Positions 7,645-16,283 of a stretch of DNA of 64,000 bases are shown in pieces. The position numbers and the translations under genes are program-made. Positions within the stretch are counted from its first letter, which is position 1. Each line of letters starts with the position of its first letter. The notes under the pieces were generated by a model. That model had not been told where the DNA came from, did no database searches, and saw only the letters and a program-made list of their open reading frames with translations. Origin of the DNA: Adhaeribacter rhizoryzae (GTDB taxonomy: Bacteria > Bacteroidota > Bacteroidia > Cytophagales > Hymenobacteraceae); the NCBI RefSeq assembly GCF_008629685.1, contig NZ_VWSF01000003.1, positions 160,795 to 224,794 on the forward strand, written 5' to 3'.

Positions 7645-9810
7645 TTATTGCTCTTTAAAGAAATTTGCCTGGGCATTGTTTTCGAAAGTGTTAACGGTAG
7701 CTACATTCGCGTTAATGGTACTGCCTCTTTTAACAAATATTCCGTAGCCGGCACTATTTTTAATAATAGAGTTCGTAACGGTAGCCGTACCGCGCACGCC
7801 CACGCTGGTTAAATCGCCGTAACCATTTAAGTTGCTGCTGCCGGCCCGGTTTATTCCCACAAAATTAAGTTGGTTTTGGGTGCTGTTCGATTCTATGCTA
7901 ATGCCTTTCCAAGGTCCGGTTTTGCCACTAAAAACCAATAAACCAGGATTGCCGCTGCCCTGGGCGTTGAGGTAGCCATTATTTTTCACGTACAATCCTT
8001 TATCGGCCGCAAAAGCAAAACCCGCCAGGTTGTTCCGGTGATTACGTATTTTAACCCCGGATTGAAATATTAAATCATCATTTACCTGGTAATTTGCGCC
8101 ATCGTTAAAAATTGGCCAGGTTACTTCTGCGCTTTGCGAAACCGTACCCGCTGTTTCCAGGCCATTATAGCCGTTGTTATCGTTTAACCGGGAAGCAGCA
8201 TCGAGTTTATGTACCTGATTGGCATAGACAAAAAGCGCAGCGCCGGTGTTCTGACTAAAACTGTTATTGGCAAAGCTTTGTAAATGGGCTAAATTCGCAT
8301 CGACGTACAGGCCGTAGCCGCCGCTGTGGGAAAAAGTAGAATTAGTAACTTTTAAATAACCGGGTACACCGTTTCCAAACTTGCCGTAAACCAGCACATT
8401 GGTTTTTAAGTTAGCCGGCATATTAGTTAGAGAACTACTACCGCCGTAAGATACATCTACATAATCTAGTTGGTTTTCGTATTTAGAGGCCGCAAACAAT
8501 ATACCTTTCCAGTAACCTTTGGTTTTGTTTAAGCCCGTAAAGGTAATTCTTTGGCCAGGAGTTCCTTTAGCCGCTAAGTAGCCACTATTACCCCGCACGT
8601 ACAAACCTTTATCGGCTACAAAATTAATAGTAACGCCCGGCGAAATGGTTACGCCGCCTTCAAATATTAAATTGTCTAAAGCCAGGTAGTGGGTACCATC
8701 GGCCAAAGCTGGCCAGGTAACTTCGTAATTATAAGGAATAGAGCCTCCAATGCCAATAGCTTTCCGGATTTCACCAGAATTGTAAGAAGAGGCGGCATCC
8801 AGTTTATGTACTTGCGTGGCGGTAATATATAGCGGCAAAGAGGCATTATCGCGGAAAGTATTTTGAGCGAACGCCATTAAATTGCCGGACACATACATAC
8901 CGTAACCACCCCCACCTACAAAAGACGAATTGGTAATTTTTGTAACCGCCAAGCCTCCCACCCCTACGTTGGTTTTAACATTAGGATGAAATTGCTGCAT
9001 TGGGCTGCTGCCGGCATAAGCTACTTCTACGTAATCCAGTTCGTTCGTCTGGTGTCCCGAGCCGATCAGCAATCCTTTCCAAAAGCCCCTTTGCTTGGTT
9101 TTGCCGGTAAATACAATTTTTTGCATAGCGGTACCTTTGGCAATAATGGCACCTCGCAGGTATAATTCGGTATCTGCCTCAAACTCGATTACCACACCGG
9201 GTTCAATGGTTAATTTCCCGAATACCTCGGTATTATGCGGCACAAAGTAATCAGGCTGGTTCGGGTCAGCCACAATATTGGTCAGGGTTCGGTCATTAGG
9301 AATATATCTTTCCAGCACCACCGGAGCCGCATTGTTGGTAACCGTAACCATAATTTTATCTTTGCTTTGCCCGTTTTCACTGGAAACAGTAACTTCTAGC
9401 TCGTACGCCCCTACCACATCTACATTAAAAGTTGGTTTTACCTGGTTTGGATTTGTTAAGTAGCTTGCATGGCTGTTTTCAGGTTGCCGGATAAGTGCCC
9501 ACGCAAAAGTTAGCGGTTTATTTTGGCTGTCTTTAGAAGCGCTGGCATCCAGGTTCAGGACTCCCTGGCTCAACGGAATGGTTACATCGGGCCCGGCCTG
9601 AGCCGTAACAGAACCTTTCTCCGGAAGCGGCTTAGGAATTTCGGTTTCGGGTTCTTCGCAACTGGCCAGGGTTATACAAAATGCCAGGAAAAGGAACCAA
9701 AGCTTTCGGGTAAGATCTAGTGGAATATTAAATTTAAAGGCCGGTAGCCCGGTAGCCGGTTTTGGTTTGGCTGATAAACCAGATAAAAAGGTTGATTTTG
9801 GTGTTTTCAT
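7645..9810 (-). CDS. PKD-domain and parallel beta-helix lipoprotein
   Basis: 721-residue surface or periplasmic lipoprotein. A long 36-residue N-region precedes the hydrophobic segment KLWFLFLAFCITLASC with lipobox LASC, then an acidic stretch EEPETE. A PKD-like domain follows (AGPDVTIPLSQ ... LDASASKD ... FAWALIRQP, about residues 70-158). The rest consists of three repeats of roughly 180-190 residues, each with GVVIEFEAD-type, YLRG/YVRG, FTGKTK..GxWKG, LDYVEVxYAGSS, GGYGMYV and QVHKLDAAS motifs, a right-handed beta-helix pattern seen in bacterial surface proteins. No catalytic site was recognised. A structural or carbohydrate-binding role is inferred. The terminator at 7592-7621 ends the transcript. 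Confidence 0.82.
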   Translation of the reverse strand: MKTPKSTFLSGLSAKPKPATGLPAFKFNIPLDLTRKLWFLFLAFCITLASCEEPETEIPKPLPEKGSVTAQAGPDVTIPLSQGVLNLDASASKDSQNKPLTFAWALIRQPENSHASYLTNPNQVKPTFNVDVVGAYELEVTVSSENGQSKDKIMVTVTNNAAPVVLERYIPNDRTLTNIVADPNQPDYFVPHNTEVFGKLTIEPGVVIEFEADTELYLRGAIIAKGTAMQKIVFTGKTKQRGFWKGLLIGSGHQTNELDYVEVAYAGSSPMQQFHPNVKTNVGVGGLAVTKITNSSFVGGGGYGMYVSGNLMAFAQNTFRDNASLPLYITATQVHKLDAASSYNSGEIRKAIGIGGSIPYNYEVTWPALADGTHYLALDNLIFEGGVTISPGVTINFVADKGLYVRGNSGYLAAKGTPGQRITFTGLNKTKGYWKGILFAASKYENQLDYVDVSYGGSSSLTNMPANLKTNVLVYGKFGNGVPGYLKVTNSTFSHSGGYGLYVDANLAHLQSFANNSFSQNTGAALFVYANQVHKLDAASRLNDNNGYNGLETAGTVSQSAEVTWPIFNDGANYQVNDDLIFQSGVKIRNHRNNLAGFAFAADKGLYVKNNGYLNAQGSGNPGLLVFSGKTGPWKGISIESNSTQNQLNFVGINRAGSSNLNGYGDLTSVGVRGTATVTNSIIKNSAGYGIFVKRGSTINANVATVNTFENNAQANFFKEQ

Positions 9811-10227
9811 AGTTTTATTAGGTTAGGATGTGGTTTGGTTCGGAACTTAAATTTTAAGCTGCGGAGGTTTTAATGGTACTCCTGCGGAATTGTTTACCTG
9901 CTGCGGGTTATGATTTTGTCTTAAAGTTTTATGTTGCGCCATTGTATTTTTGCTGAATTTAATCTTTGCCGCTAAGACAAGGTGGCTTACTGAAGGGTTG
10001 CCCGGAGAAGAAAATATTTTATAAATATTAGTGGAATTTTCCGAATGAATATTAAGATGGGTTGGCAATATCCAGAAAAGGGAAAAGCAGCAATATTTAT
10101 CTGAAATGCTATGAATATTTTTTAACTAAATATTGCCGGTCTAATTTGAGAAAGAGAGGGGAAGGCGAAATAGGTAGATTAAAAAACTTTACTTTATTCC
10201 AGAATCCGGCAGATTCCTTTATTTAGA

Positions 10228-10493
10228 AGCTTATTAATATTTCTGCTTCGAACAATCTGGTGCCGATGAAGATATTATCACCATGAGCATGCAGGCTAAG
10301 AAATATTTTATGTTTGCTCGCGCCAGCTTGTAGCTGGTTTGTTTTGATGAGAGGAAGTTTCCAACTTCCGGCCAGTTGAAAACTGGCCTCTATTAATAGG
10401 CACAAGTTACGCTTCGCTAAACTTGCGCCAGCACACTGGTAGCCTACCAGCAAGGGCAACCTTTTCATCCATTTTATAGAATGTTAAGCAGCT
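10228..10493. repeat. MITE-like element with degenerate terminal inverted repeats (family R2) containing an R1 repeat
   Basis: The right end AGAATGTTAAGCAGCT matches the right ends of the elements at 41139-41282 and 51583-51729. The left end AGCTTATTAATATTTCTG is a degenerate form of their left ends. The interior carries the R1 hairpin repeat (10292-10432), making this copy longer (266 bp) than the other two (about 145 bp). Confidence 0.6.
10292..10432. repeat. REP-like multi-hairpin repeat, family R1 copy 1
   Basis: This 141-bp segment aligns along its length with 23292-23441. Both contain a perfect palindrome GGCCAGTTgaaAACTGGCC (here 10370-10388), the small hairpin CCAGCTTGTAGCTGG, and the stem CAAGTT...AACTTG around ACGCTTCGCT. 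Structured intergenic repeats of this kind resemble REP/BIME elements. Confidence 0.75.
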
Positions 10494-10560
10494 TCTTGTT
10501 TTAAACAGAATCACAAAGTTTGTAGGTAATATTTAAAGAAGTTCAGTAAATCAGGCAGAA

Positions 10561-11442
10561 TTATTCAGCAACCTGTTTACCAACCCAGTCTTTTTCTTCC
10601 AACGCTATTAAATCAGCTAACAAATTAAGCGTAACCGCACCCGGTTTGCCAGTGCCAATATTTTTGTCATCGATCTGCACAATGGGCAATATTCTTTTGG
10701 TGGTACTGGTCAGAAAAGCTTCTTTCGCTGCGAAAATATCAGTTAACGTAACTGGCCCTTCCACTGCTTTATATTTTTCTTTAGCTAGATGGAGTACATT
10801 TTTACGGGTTATACCCAGTAACACATTATTCAGCGGGGTTACAACCGTATTATCCTGCTTTACAATAAAGAAATTACAGCGTGGGAATTCTGAAACTATG
10901 CCCTCCTGGTGGTACAAAACATCTTCGGCCAGGCTGTCTTTTATTCTCTGAATTAATCGGATTCCTATGGTGTAGTTAATGGTTTTGGCAGTTGGCAATT
11001 CCCGCACGTATTCGTGGGTAATTATTTTAATTCCGGTATTGTACTGCGCCTGGGTAGGTAGCGAAAATGGTTGCTGGGTAATTATTAAGTTAGGTGTTCC
11101 GGGCTGATAACCATCCGCAGAATAGCCGCCGGTCAGAATCATTTTTATGCCTGATTCTACTAAATTATTTTTTGCTATTAATTCCCGGATAACTGTTTTT
11201 AAAGCTTCCGGCGCTAACGGAATATTTAATTGCATTTGTGCCGCTGAATTGTCAAAACGCTTTAAATAATCGTCTAAAAAATAGGCATGTTCGTTATTAA
11301 CTTTAAAAAAATCAAAAATGCCGTAACCTCTTTGTATGGCCAAATCGCTGATATGCAAATAAGCTTCTGATACAGGAACAATCTGGCTATTTACAAAAGC
11401 AAACAAATCTTTATTAACGGGCAATTGGTTATTAGTGGGCAT
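10561..11442 (-). CDS. Class IV aminotransferase (branched-chain / D-amino acid aminotransferase-like)
   Basis: About 294 residues from the preferred ATG at 11442; the upstream in-frame start at 11529 would add 29 residues of non-conserved sequence. PLP-dependent fold type IV: N-terminal ISDLAIQRGYGIFDFF, the RFDNSA segment, a LTGGYSADGY loop, the catalytic-lysine region TAKTINYTIGI, then EFPRCNFFIVK and the C-terminal LGITRKNVL and EAFLTSTT motifs that bind PLP phosphate. Members include IlvE, D-amino acid transaminase and 4-amino-4-deoxychorismate lyase. The motifs here do not decide the substrate. Cytoplasmic; no operon partner. Confidence 0.88.
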   Translation of the reverse strand: MPTNNQLPVNKDLFAFVNSQIVPVSEAYLHISDLAIQRGYGIFDFFKVNNEHAYFLDDYLKRFDNSAAQMQLNIPLAPEALKTVIRELIAKNNLVESGIKMILTGGYSADGYQPGTPNLIITQQPFSLPTQAQYNTGIKIITHEYVRELPTAKTINYTIGIRLIQRIKDSLAEDVLYHQEGIVSEFPRCNFFIVKQDNTVVTPLNNVLLGITRKNVLHLAKEKYKAVEGPVTLTDIFAAKEAFLTSTTKRILPIVQIDDKNIGTGKPGAVTLNLLADLIALEEKDWVGKQVAE

Positions 11443-11564
11443 AGCAGGACGATTTATAAACTGGTAAACTTGTGTTACGAAAAATAGTTTGGGTTCTTGC
11501 CAATAGTGATAATAACTGATGTTAACCAAATATTAAAAAAACAGGTTTAAGCAATTCACTCGTG

Positions 11565-11617
11565 TCATTCAGGAGGAACCTATTTAGCAGGTAGCCAAAT
11601 AGTTTCCTCCCGGAATA
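11565..11617. repeat. Palindromic intergenic repeat, family R3-like copy
   Basis: Imperfect inverted repeat with arms at 11565-11585 (starting TCATTCAGGAGGAACC) and 11597-11617 (ending TCCTCCCGGAATA), around the loop GCAGGTAGCC. It is closely related to 58963-59017. It lies downstream of iorB and upstream of the aminotransferase gene. Confidence 0.75.
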
Positions 11618-11798
11618 CTTTTATTCCCAGAATGATAGTTGTGGGCTCCTTAGCCTTCTTTATAAACTGTTTACAAGAAAATTTACGTAACATCAGTAAT
11701 AGATAAAGTTTAAGTGCCGGCTAATTATTCTATCAAGTCCGGCTTAATAAAGGTAAAAGTGCTTTATACTTTTTTTATTGCCAGCCGGTTTAAAAATG

Positions 11799-11832
11799 AA
11801 AAAGCCCGCAGTAAATATACTGCGGGCTTTTT
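11799..11832 (-). terminator. Strong terminator of the iorAB operon
   Basis: A perfect 15-bp stem, AAAAAGCCCGCAGTA (11799-11813) and TACTGCGGGCTTTTT (11818-11832), with a 4-nt loop. It starts 18 bp after the reverse-strand stop of iorB at 11850. Confidence 0.88.
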
Positions 11833-11849
11833 GCTGTTCGCTATATCGT

Positions 11850-14000
11850 TTAAGAAATTCCTTTAAAAGGCTCTTGCTCGCTAAACGGCTGATTGCGCAA
11901 TCGTTTTTTAGTGGCTTTAAATATAGCATTGGCTACGGCCGCTCCGGTTGGTGGCAAAGCTGGCTCGCCTAAGCCGGTTGGGTCTATGCCGTTATCTACA
12001 AAATGAACTTCAATTTCGGGCACTTCTTTTAACCGAATCAGGCGGTAATTATGGAAATTATTTTGTTGCGGCGCACCTTCTTTAAAAGTTAGGTTACCAT
12101 ACATGGCGTGGCCAATTCCATCTACAATGCCACCCATCATTTGCTGGCGGGCACCGCTTAAATTTACCACCACGCCGCAATCGCCGGCGGCGTATATTTT
12201 GCTTAGCACCGGTTTGCCTTTGGTCATAACCACCTCGCCAATTTGGGCTACATAAGAAGCATGAGAAAAATAAACACTAAAGCCTTGGAATACGCCTTTC
12301 TTTTTACCCCATCCGGCTTTTTCAGCGGCTAAAGTAATAACACCTTTCATGCGGTCAATGTCGTACTTAATATCACCCACGGGCGCTTTTTTAGCTTTAT
12401 CCAGCAATTCTAACCGGAATTGTACGGGGTCTTTGCCGGCGGCCTGGGCTACTTCATCCAGGAATGATTGCTCGGCAAAAGCTAAAAAGTTGGTAATGGG
12501 GGCGCGCCACGGCGCGGTGCTAATCGGCGATTTATATTCTACTGAGTCTATTAATAAGTTATCGACGGCACCCGACGGGAAATTATGTTCGCGGGTAGAG
12601 TTGCCGGTATTCATACCTACGCCGCGCAACTTATAACCAATTAAATTGCCTTTCGCATCCAGGGCGGCCTCGAAGCGGTAACGCACGGCTGGCCTATAAT
12701 AACCGCCGGTTAGGTCGTCTTCGCGGGTCCAGATAAGCTTTACGGGGGCTTTTACCAGTTTAGAAACTTCTACGGCTTCAGCTACATAATCGGCCATTAA
12801 CCTACGACCAAACGCACCGCCCATCCGGGTTAGCTGCACCGTAATTTTATCGTTCGGAATGCCGGTAATTTTAGAAGCGGTATTGCGGGCCTGGTCCGGG
12901 GTTTGCGTAGGTCCTACTAGTTCCACACTATCTTCTTTTACGTGCGCAAAAAAGTTCATGGGTTCCAGCGGGCTGTGCGGTAAAAACGGACATTGGTATT
13001 CGCTCTTAATTACCTTAGCGGCATTTTTAAAAGCAGTCTCCACGTCGCCGTCTTTGCGGCGCACGGTGGCATCCGGTTTGTTCATTAACTTCAGAAACAC
13101 CCGATCGTGATCCGAGGTGCTCTCAATATTGCCGTCTTTTTCGTATTCTATTTTTAAAGCGTCTTTGGCTTTTTTAACCTGCCAGGTAGATTTTCCGACT
13201 ACGGCCACGTTATTGTTAAACGTAACCACATCTACTATTCCGGGCATATTTTTAATGGCAGCCGTATCTACAGATTTCAGCTTCATGCCGAAAGCTTTGG
13301 GACGCTGCACCATGGCAAACAACATGCCTTCGCGGTAAAAATCAATACCATAAAGCGGTTTGCCGGTTAATATTTCTTTGTTGTCTACGTTCCGGACGGC
13401 TTTGCCAATCAGTTTAAAATCTTTGCGATCTTTTAGTTTTACTTCGGCCGGAGCCTTCAACTTAGAGGCATCTACCGCTAAATCGCCGTAGCTAATTTTT
13501 TTACCGCTTGCGGCGTGTATAACCGTGCCTTTATCGGTGGTTAATTCCGAAGCCGGTACTTTTAAGCGGTTAGCCGCCGCTTCTATTAATAAATGGCGCG
13601 CTGTGGCGCCAGCGTTGCGCAGGCGTTTCCAGGAATGCGGCACGGCTCCACTCCCACCGGTTAGTTGCCGCTCAAACTTTTTATTATCTAAAGCCGCCTG
13701 CACTACTTTTATCTTCGACCAGTCGGCATCCAATTCCTCCGCTACAATCATCGGGAAAGAGGTTTTAATATTCTGGCCAATTTCGGGGTTAGGCGAAAAA
13801 ATCGTGATTACGCCATCAGCACCAATAGATAAGTAGCTGTTAAAATCTACGCCACCGGCGGCTGCCGTAGCAGCACTATCCAACACGGCGGTTCCGGCTG
13901 CTTGGGCGCTGGTCCAGTTAAAACCCAGCAATAAACCACCACCCGCTAAGGCACCTATTTTCAGGAAACTTCGTCTGCTGTTATTCTTTATCGTAGACAT
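11850..14000 (-). CDS. Molybdopterin-binding subunit of xanthine dehydrogenase family (isoquinoline 1-oxidoreductase beta-like)
   Basis: 716-residue large subunit of a two-subunit molybdenum hydroxylase of the IorB/aldehyde oxidase type. A twin-arginine signal RRSFLKIGALAGGGLLLGF starts at about residue 9, so export through Tat is predicted. The family pattern is visible: ITIFSPNPEIGQNIKT near the N-terminus, GSGAVPHSWKRLRNAGATAR, a hammerhead domain (LTGKPLYGIDFYREGM), then TRMGGAFGRR, APWRAPITNFLAFAEQSFLDE and GLGEPALPPTGAAVANAI near the cofactor end. It would carry Mo-MCD and hydroxylate an aldehyde or N-heterocycle; the substrate is unknown. The gene begins 3 bp after the iorA-like gene ends, a clear operon. 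Antisense open frames in this region are shadows. Confidence 0.92.
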   Translation of the reverse strand: MSTIKNNSRRSFLKIGALAGGGLLLGFNWTSAQAAGTAVLDSAATAAAGGVDFNSYLSIGADGVITIFSPNPEIGQNIKTSFPMIVAEELDADWSKIKVVQAALDNKKFERQLTGGSGAVPHSWKRLRNAGATARHLLIEAAANRLKVPASELTTDKGTVIHAASGKKISYGDLAVDASKLKAPAEVKLKDRKDFKLIGKAVRNVDNKEILTGKPLYGIDFYREGMLFAMVQRPKAFGMKLKSVDTAAIKNMPGIVDVVTFNNNVAVVGKSTWQVKKAKDALKIEYEKDGNIESTSDHDRVFLKLMNKPDATVRRKDGDVETAFKNAAKVIKSEYQCPFLPHSPLEPMNFFAHVKEDSVELVGPTQTPDQARNTASKITGIPNDKITVQLTRMGGAFGRRLMADYVAEAVEVSKLVKAPVKLIWTREDDLTGGYYRPAVRYRFEAALDAKGNLIGYKLRGVGMNTGNSTREHNFPSGAVDNLLIDSVEYKSPISTAPWRAPITNFLAFAEQSFLDEVAQAAGKDPVQFRLELLDKAKKAPVGDIKYDIDRMKGVITLAAEKAGWGKKKGVFQGFSVYFSHASYVAQIGEVVMTKGKPVLSKIYAAGDCGVVVNLSGARQQMMGGIVDGIGHAMYGNLTFKEGAPQQNNFHNYRLIRLKEVPEIEVHFVDNGIDPTGLGEPALPPTGAAVANAIFKATKKRLRNQPFSEQEPFKGIS

Positions 14001-14003
14001 AGC

Positions 14004-14465
14004 TTAAGACATTTTAGTGGAGGCTAATTTTACAGCTTCGCGGATACGGTGGTAAGTACCGCAACGGCAAATATTCCCATTCATAGCGTTATCAATTTCG
14101 GCTGCACTTGGTTTTGGGTTCTTTTTGAGTAAAGCCGCCGCCGTCATCATCTGGCCGGCCTGGCAATAGCCGCATTGGGCTACATCCACTTCGTCCCAGG
14201 CAACCTGTACCGGGTGCGTGCCTTTTTCCGATAAACCTTCTACGGTAGTAATTTTAGCAGCCGCTACTGCCGATACGGGCAATACACAGGAACGGGTAGC
14301 TTCGCCGTTTATATGCACGGTACAAGCGCCGCACTGGGCTATACCGCAACCGTATTTGGTTCCAACCAAACCAAGGTTATCGCGCAATACCCACAACAGC
14401 GGGGTATCGGGCTCTACATCGGCCTGGTAAGTCCGGCCATTGATTTGTAATTTATACTGGGCCAT
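14004..14465 (-). CDS. [2Fe-2S] subunit of molybdenum hydroxylase (isoquinoline 1-oxidoreductase alpha-like)
   Basis: 153-residue electron-transfer subunit with two iron-sulfur domains. The plant-ferredoxin-type cluster ligands are C40, C45, C48 and C60 ([13 protein letters not shown] ... SC). The helical second domain has QCGYC and CRCGTYHRI. It passes electrons from the Mo subunit encoded immediately downstream. The usual third partner (a FAD subunit or a cytochrome c) is not adjacent. No signal peptide is seen, so it probably travels with the Tat-exported large subunit. The start at 14465 gives the normal [13 protein letters not shown] N-terminus. Confidence 0.93.
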   Translation of the reverse strand: MAQYKLQINGRTYQADVEPDTPLLWVLRDNLGLVGTKYGCGIAQCGACTVHINGEATRSCVLPVSAVAAAKITTVEGLSEKGTHPVQVAWDEVDVAQCGYCQAGQMMTAAALLKKNPKPSAAEIDNAMNGNICRCGTYHRIREAVKLASTKMS

Positions 14466-15066
14466 AATTTATGAGGTGGTTTTGTTTTAGCTAAATTATA
14501 AAAAAATATAAATAAAATGCGGTTTTACAGATTAAAATAGATGATAAGTAGTAAATAATTAAATTAGTTAAAAATACTGAACTCCTACTTATTGTCCAAA
14601 CAACAATAAACCAAGTAATTAAATTTAGCTAAATTAAATTTTTAGCTACTTTTTTTTAAAGCTACTAAGTTGAAGCTATTGAATAGGCCTGTTTTTTACA
14701 TCATGTGGTGCCATTGGTGTTATTATCAACACCAAAACAAAAGCTGGTTTCTTCTTAAATAATACCATTAAATGCATACTGCGCTTTTAAATAAAGTAAA
14801 TGCTAAACCTCCCACCGTGGTCATTCTGCAGAATTCGAAGAATTCCAAAAGAATCTAACCAGCAAGTAGCCAATAAGATTCTTCCAGAATGACCCTGGTG
14901 AGTGGATATTTGGTTATAATTAATTTATTGCTTTTAAAACGCTATTCCTATCTAATAAACTAATTAAAATTAAAAATTCTGCCCCGAAAAGTTAATTTTG
15001 GCAGATAAATGAACAACTTGTGGCGGTTTATCTTTAGCTTTTAAGTTTAAATATTATATCTCTTTT
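14466..15066. other. Intergenic region between divergent genes with repeat remnants
   Basis: 600 bp between the divergent iorA-like and GH43 genes, with no gene seen. It contains a decayed R2 fragment (14707-14732, GCCATTGGTGTTATTATC) and a complete R3 hairpin (14819-14894). Promoters for both flanking genes should lie here; TATCTTTAG near 15040 is a weak candidate -7 box for GH43. Confidence 0.6.
14819..14894 (-). repeat. 76-bp hairpin repeat, family R3
   Basis: Bounded by GGTCATTCTG and CAGAATGACC, with an inner AAGAATCT/AGATTCTT pairing. Its reverse complement aligns end to end with 23019-23094, sharing TTGGAATTCTTCGAATTCT and the terminal AGAATGACC. The two copies are in opposite orientation. 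Confidence 0.85.
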
Positions 15067-16098
15067 ATGCACCTCAAAAAATTAATTCCGGCATTAGGAT
15101 TATCGGTATTATTAACCGGCCTGGCTTTGCTCCCAAGCTACGGACAGGCTACGAAAGAATTAAAAAAAGAAAAAGCTAGTACCAAGAAAAGCTTTTCCGG
15201 CAACCCGGTTTTCCCGGGCTGGTACGCCGACCCCGAAGGTATTATATTTAAGAAGCAATATTGGATTTACCCCACCTACTCGGCACCTTATAAACAGCAG
15301 GTTTTTATGGATGCTTTTTCGTCGCCGGACTTGGTTAACTGGACCAAGCACAGCCGGATTATTGATACCACCCAAGTAAAATGGGCCAAAATAGCCATGT
15401 GGGCTCCGTCCATTATAGAAAAAGACAAAAAATATTATTTATTTTTCGGGGCTAACGATATTCAGAACGACCAGCAACTGGGCGGTATTGGCGTTGCAGT
15501 GGCCGATAATCCGGCCGGGCCTTTTAAAGATTTGCTGGGTAAACCGCTCGTCGATAAATTTCACAACGGGGCGCAGCCCATCGATCAGTTTGTGTTTAAA
15601 GACAAAGACGGGCAATATTATTTAATTTACGGCGGCTGGCGGCACTGCAATATTGCCAAACTGAAAAACGATTTTACTGGCTTTGTGCCGTTTGAAGACG
15701 GTAAAATCTTCAAGGAAATTACCCCAGCTAATTATGTAGAAGGCCCAATAATGTTTATCCGCAATAATAAATATTATTTTATGTGGTCGGAAGGCGGCTG
15801 GACCGGGCCTAATTACTCGGTGGCTTATGCCGTAGCCGATTCACCATTTGGCCCTTTCGAGCGGGTTGGCAAAGTATTGCAGCAAGATCCGCAGATTGCT
15901 ACCGGCGCGGGCCACCACTCGGTTATTCAAACACCCGGCAAAGACGACTGGTATATGGTGTACCACCGGCGGCCCCTCGGCGAAACCGACGCTAATCACC
16001 GGGTTACCTGCATCGATAAAATGTATTTTGATGAAAAAGGCTTGATTAAACCTATTAAAATAACCAACGAAGGCGTTGCCCGGAAGCCTTTGAAGTAA
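15067..16098 (+). CDS. Glycoside hydrolase family 43 protein, secreted
   Basis: 343-residue protein with an N-terminal signal peptide (MHLKKLIPALGLSVLLTGLA, cleavage near YGQA) and a five-bladed propeller typical of GH43. The expected catalytic triad is visible: base D55 in WYADPEG, pKa-modulating D173 in PIDQFVF, and acid E225 in YVEGPIMF. Blade motifs are WAPSIIEKDKKYYLFF and YYFMWSEGGWTGPNY. GH43 enzymes cleave arabinan, xylan or related galactans; the substrate cannot be decided here. It is monocistronic, ending in the strong hairpin at 16160-16216. Confidence 0.92.
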   Translation: MHLKKLIPALGLSVLLTGLALLPSYGQATKELKKEKASTKKSFSGNPVFPGWYADPEGIIFKKQYWIYPTYSAPYKQQVFMDAFSSPDLVNWTKHSRIIDTTQVKWAKIAMWAPSIIEKDKKYYLFFGANDIQNDQQLGGIGVAVADNPAGPFKDLLGKPLVDKFHNGAQPIDQFVFKDKDGQYYLIYGGWRHCNIAKLKNDFTGFVPFEDGKIFKEITPANYVEGPIMFIRNNKYYFMWSEGGWTGPNYSVAYAVADSPFGPFERVGKVLQQDPQIATGAGHHSVIQTPGKDDWYMVYHRRPLGETDANHRVTCIDKMYFDEKGLIKPIKITNEGVARKPLK

Positions 16099-16159
16099 AT
16101 TGACTAGTGTTTACTTGCTTACAAAAGCACCAGCTTTGCTTAATTCAGTAATTAAAAAT

Positions 16160-16216
16160 ACGGCGGCCGTTTAGCCGGCAATATTTTATAAATATTGCCG
16201 GCTAAACGGCCGCCGT
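16160..16216. terminator. Bidirectional terminator with 26-bp perfect stem
   Basis: Perfect inverted repeat with arms at 16160-16185 and 16191-16216 around a 5-nt loop (TTATA). The outer half is GC-rich (CGGCGGCCG) and the inner part ends in AATATT. It sits between the convergent GH43 and methyltransferase genes and probably terminates both. The stem is unusually long for a simple terminator. Confidence 0.8.
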
Positions 16217-16283
16217 GTTAAATTAATGCCGTGTTAAACTAATTCTATTCTCCTAGTAATTAGTATTCTAAGCTGCCAAATAA

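Larger units (their letters stand above)
9811..10560. other. Intergenic region holding a nested repeat element
   Basis: About 750 bp without a credible gene. The central 10228-10493 is occupied by the dispersed repeats described separately. The small open frames here (for example 9847-10068) have no recognisable features. Confidence 0.6.

Noticed and set aside
7505-7747. 80-residue plus-strand frame
   Set aside because: Crosses the terminator at 7592-7621 and the end of the beta-helix gene; no coding features.
9847-10068. 73-residue reverse-strand frame
   Set aside because: No recognisable family, no hydrophobic or domain pattern; intergenic noise.
10223-10468. 81-residue frame
   Set aside because: Lies entirely within the R1/R2 repeat element; similar frames arise from the same repeat elsewhere.
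12349-13836. Several antisense frames of 73-103 residues
   Set aside because: Antisense to the molybdenum hydroxylase gene with its strong coding signal; shadows.
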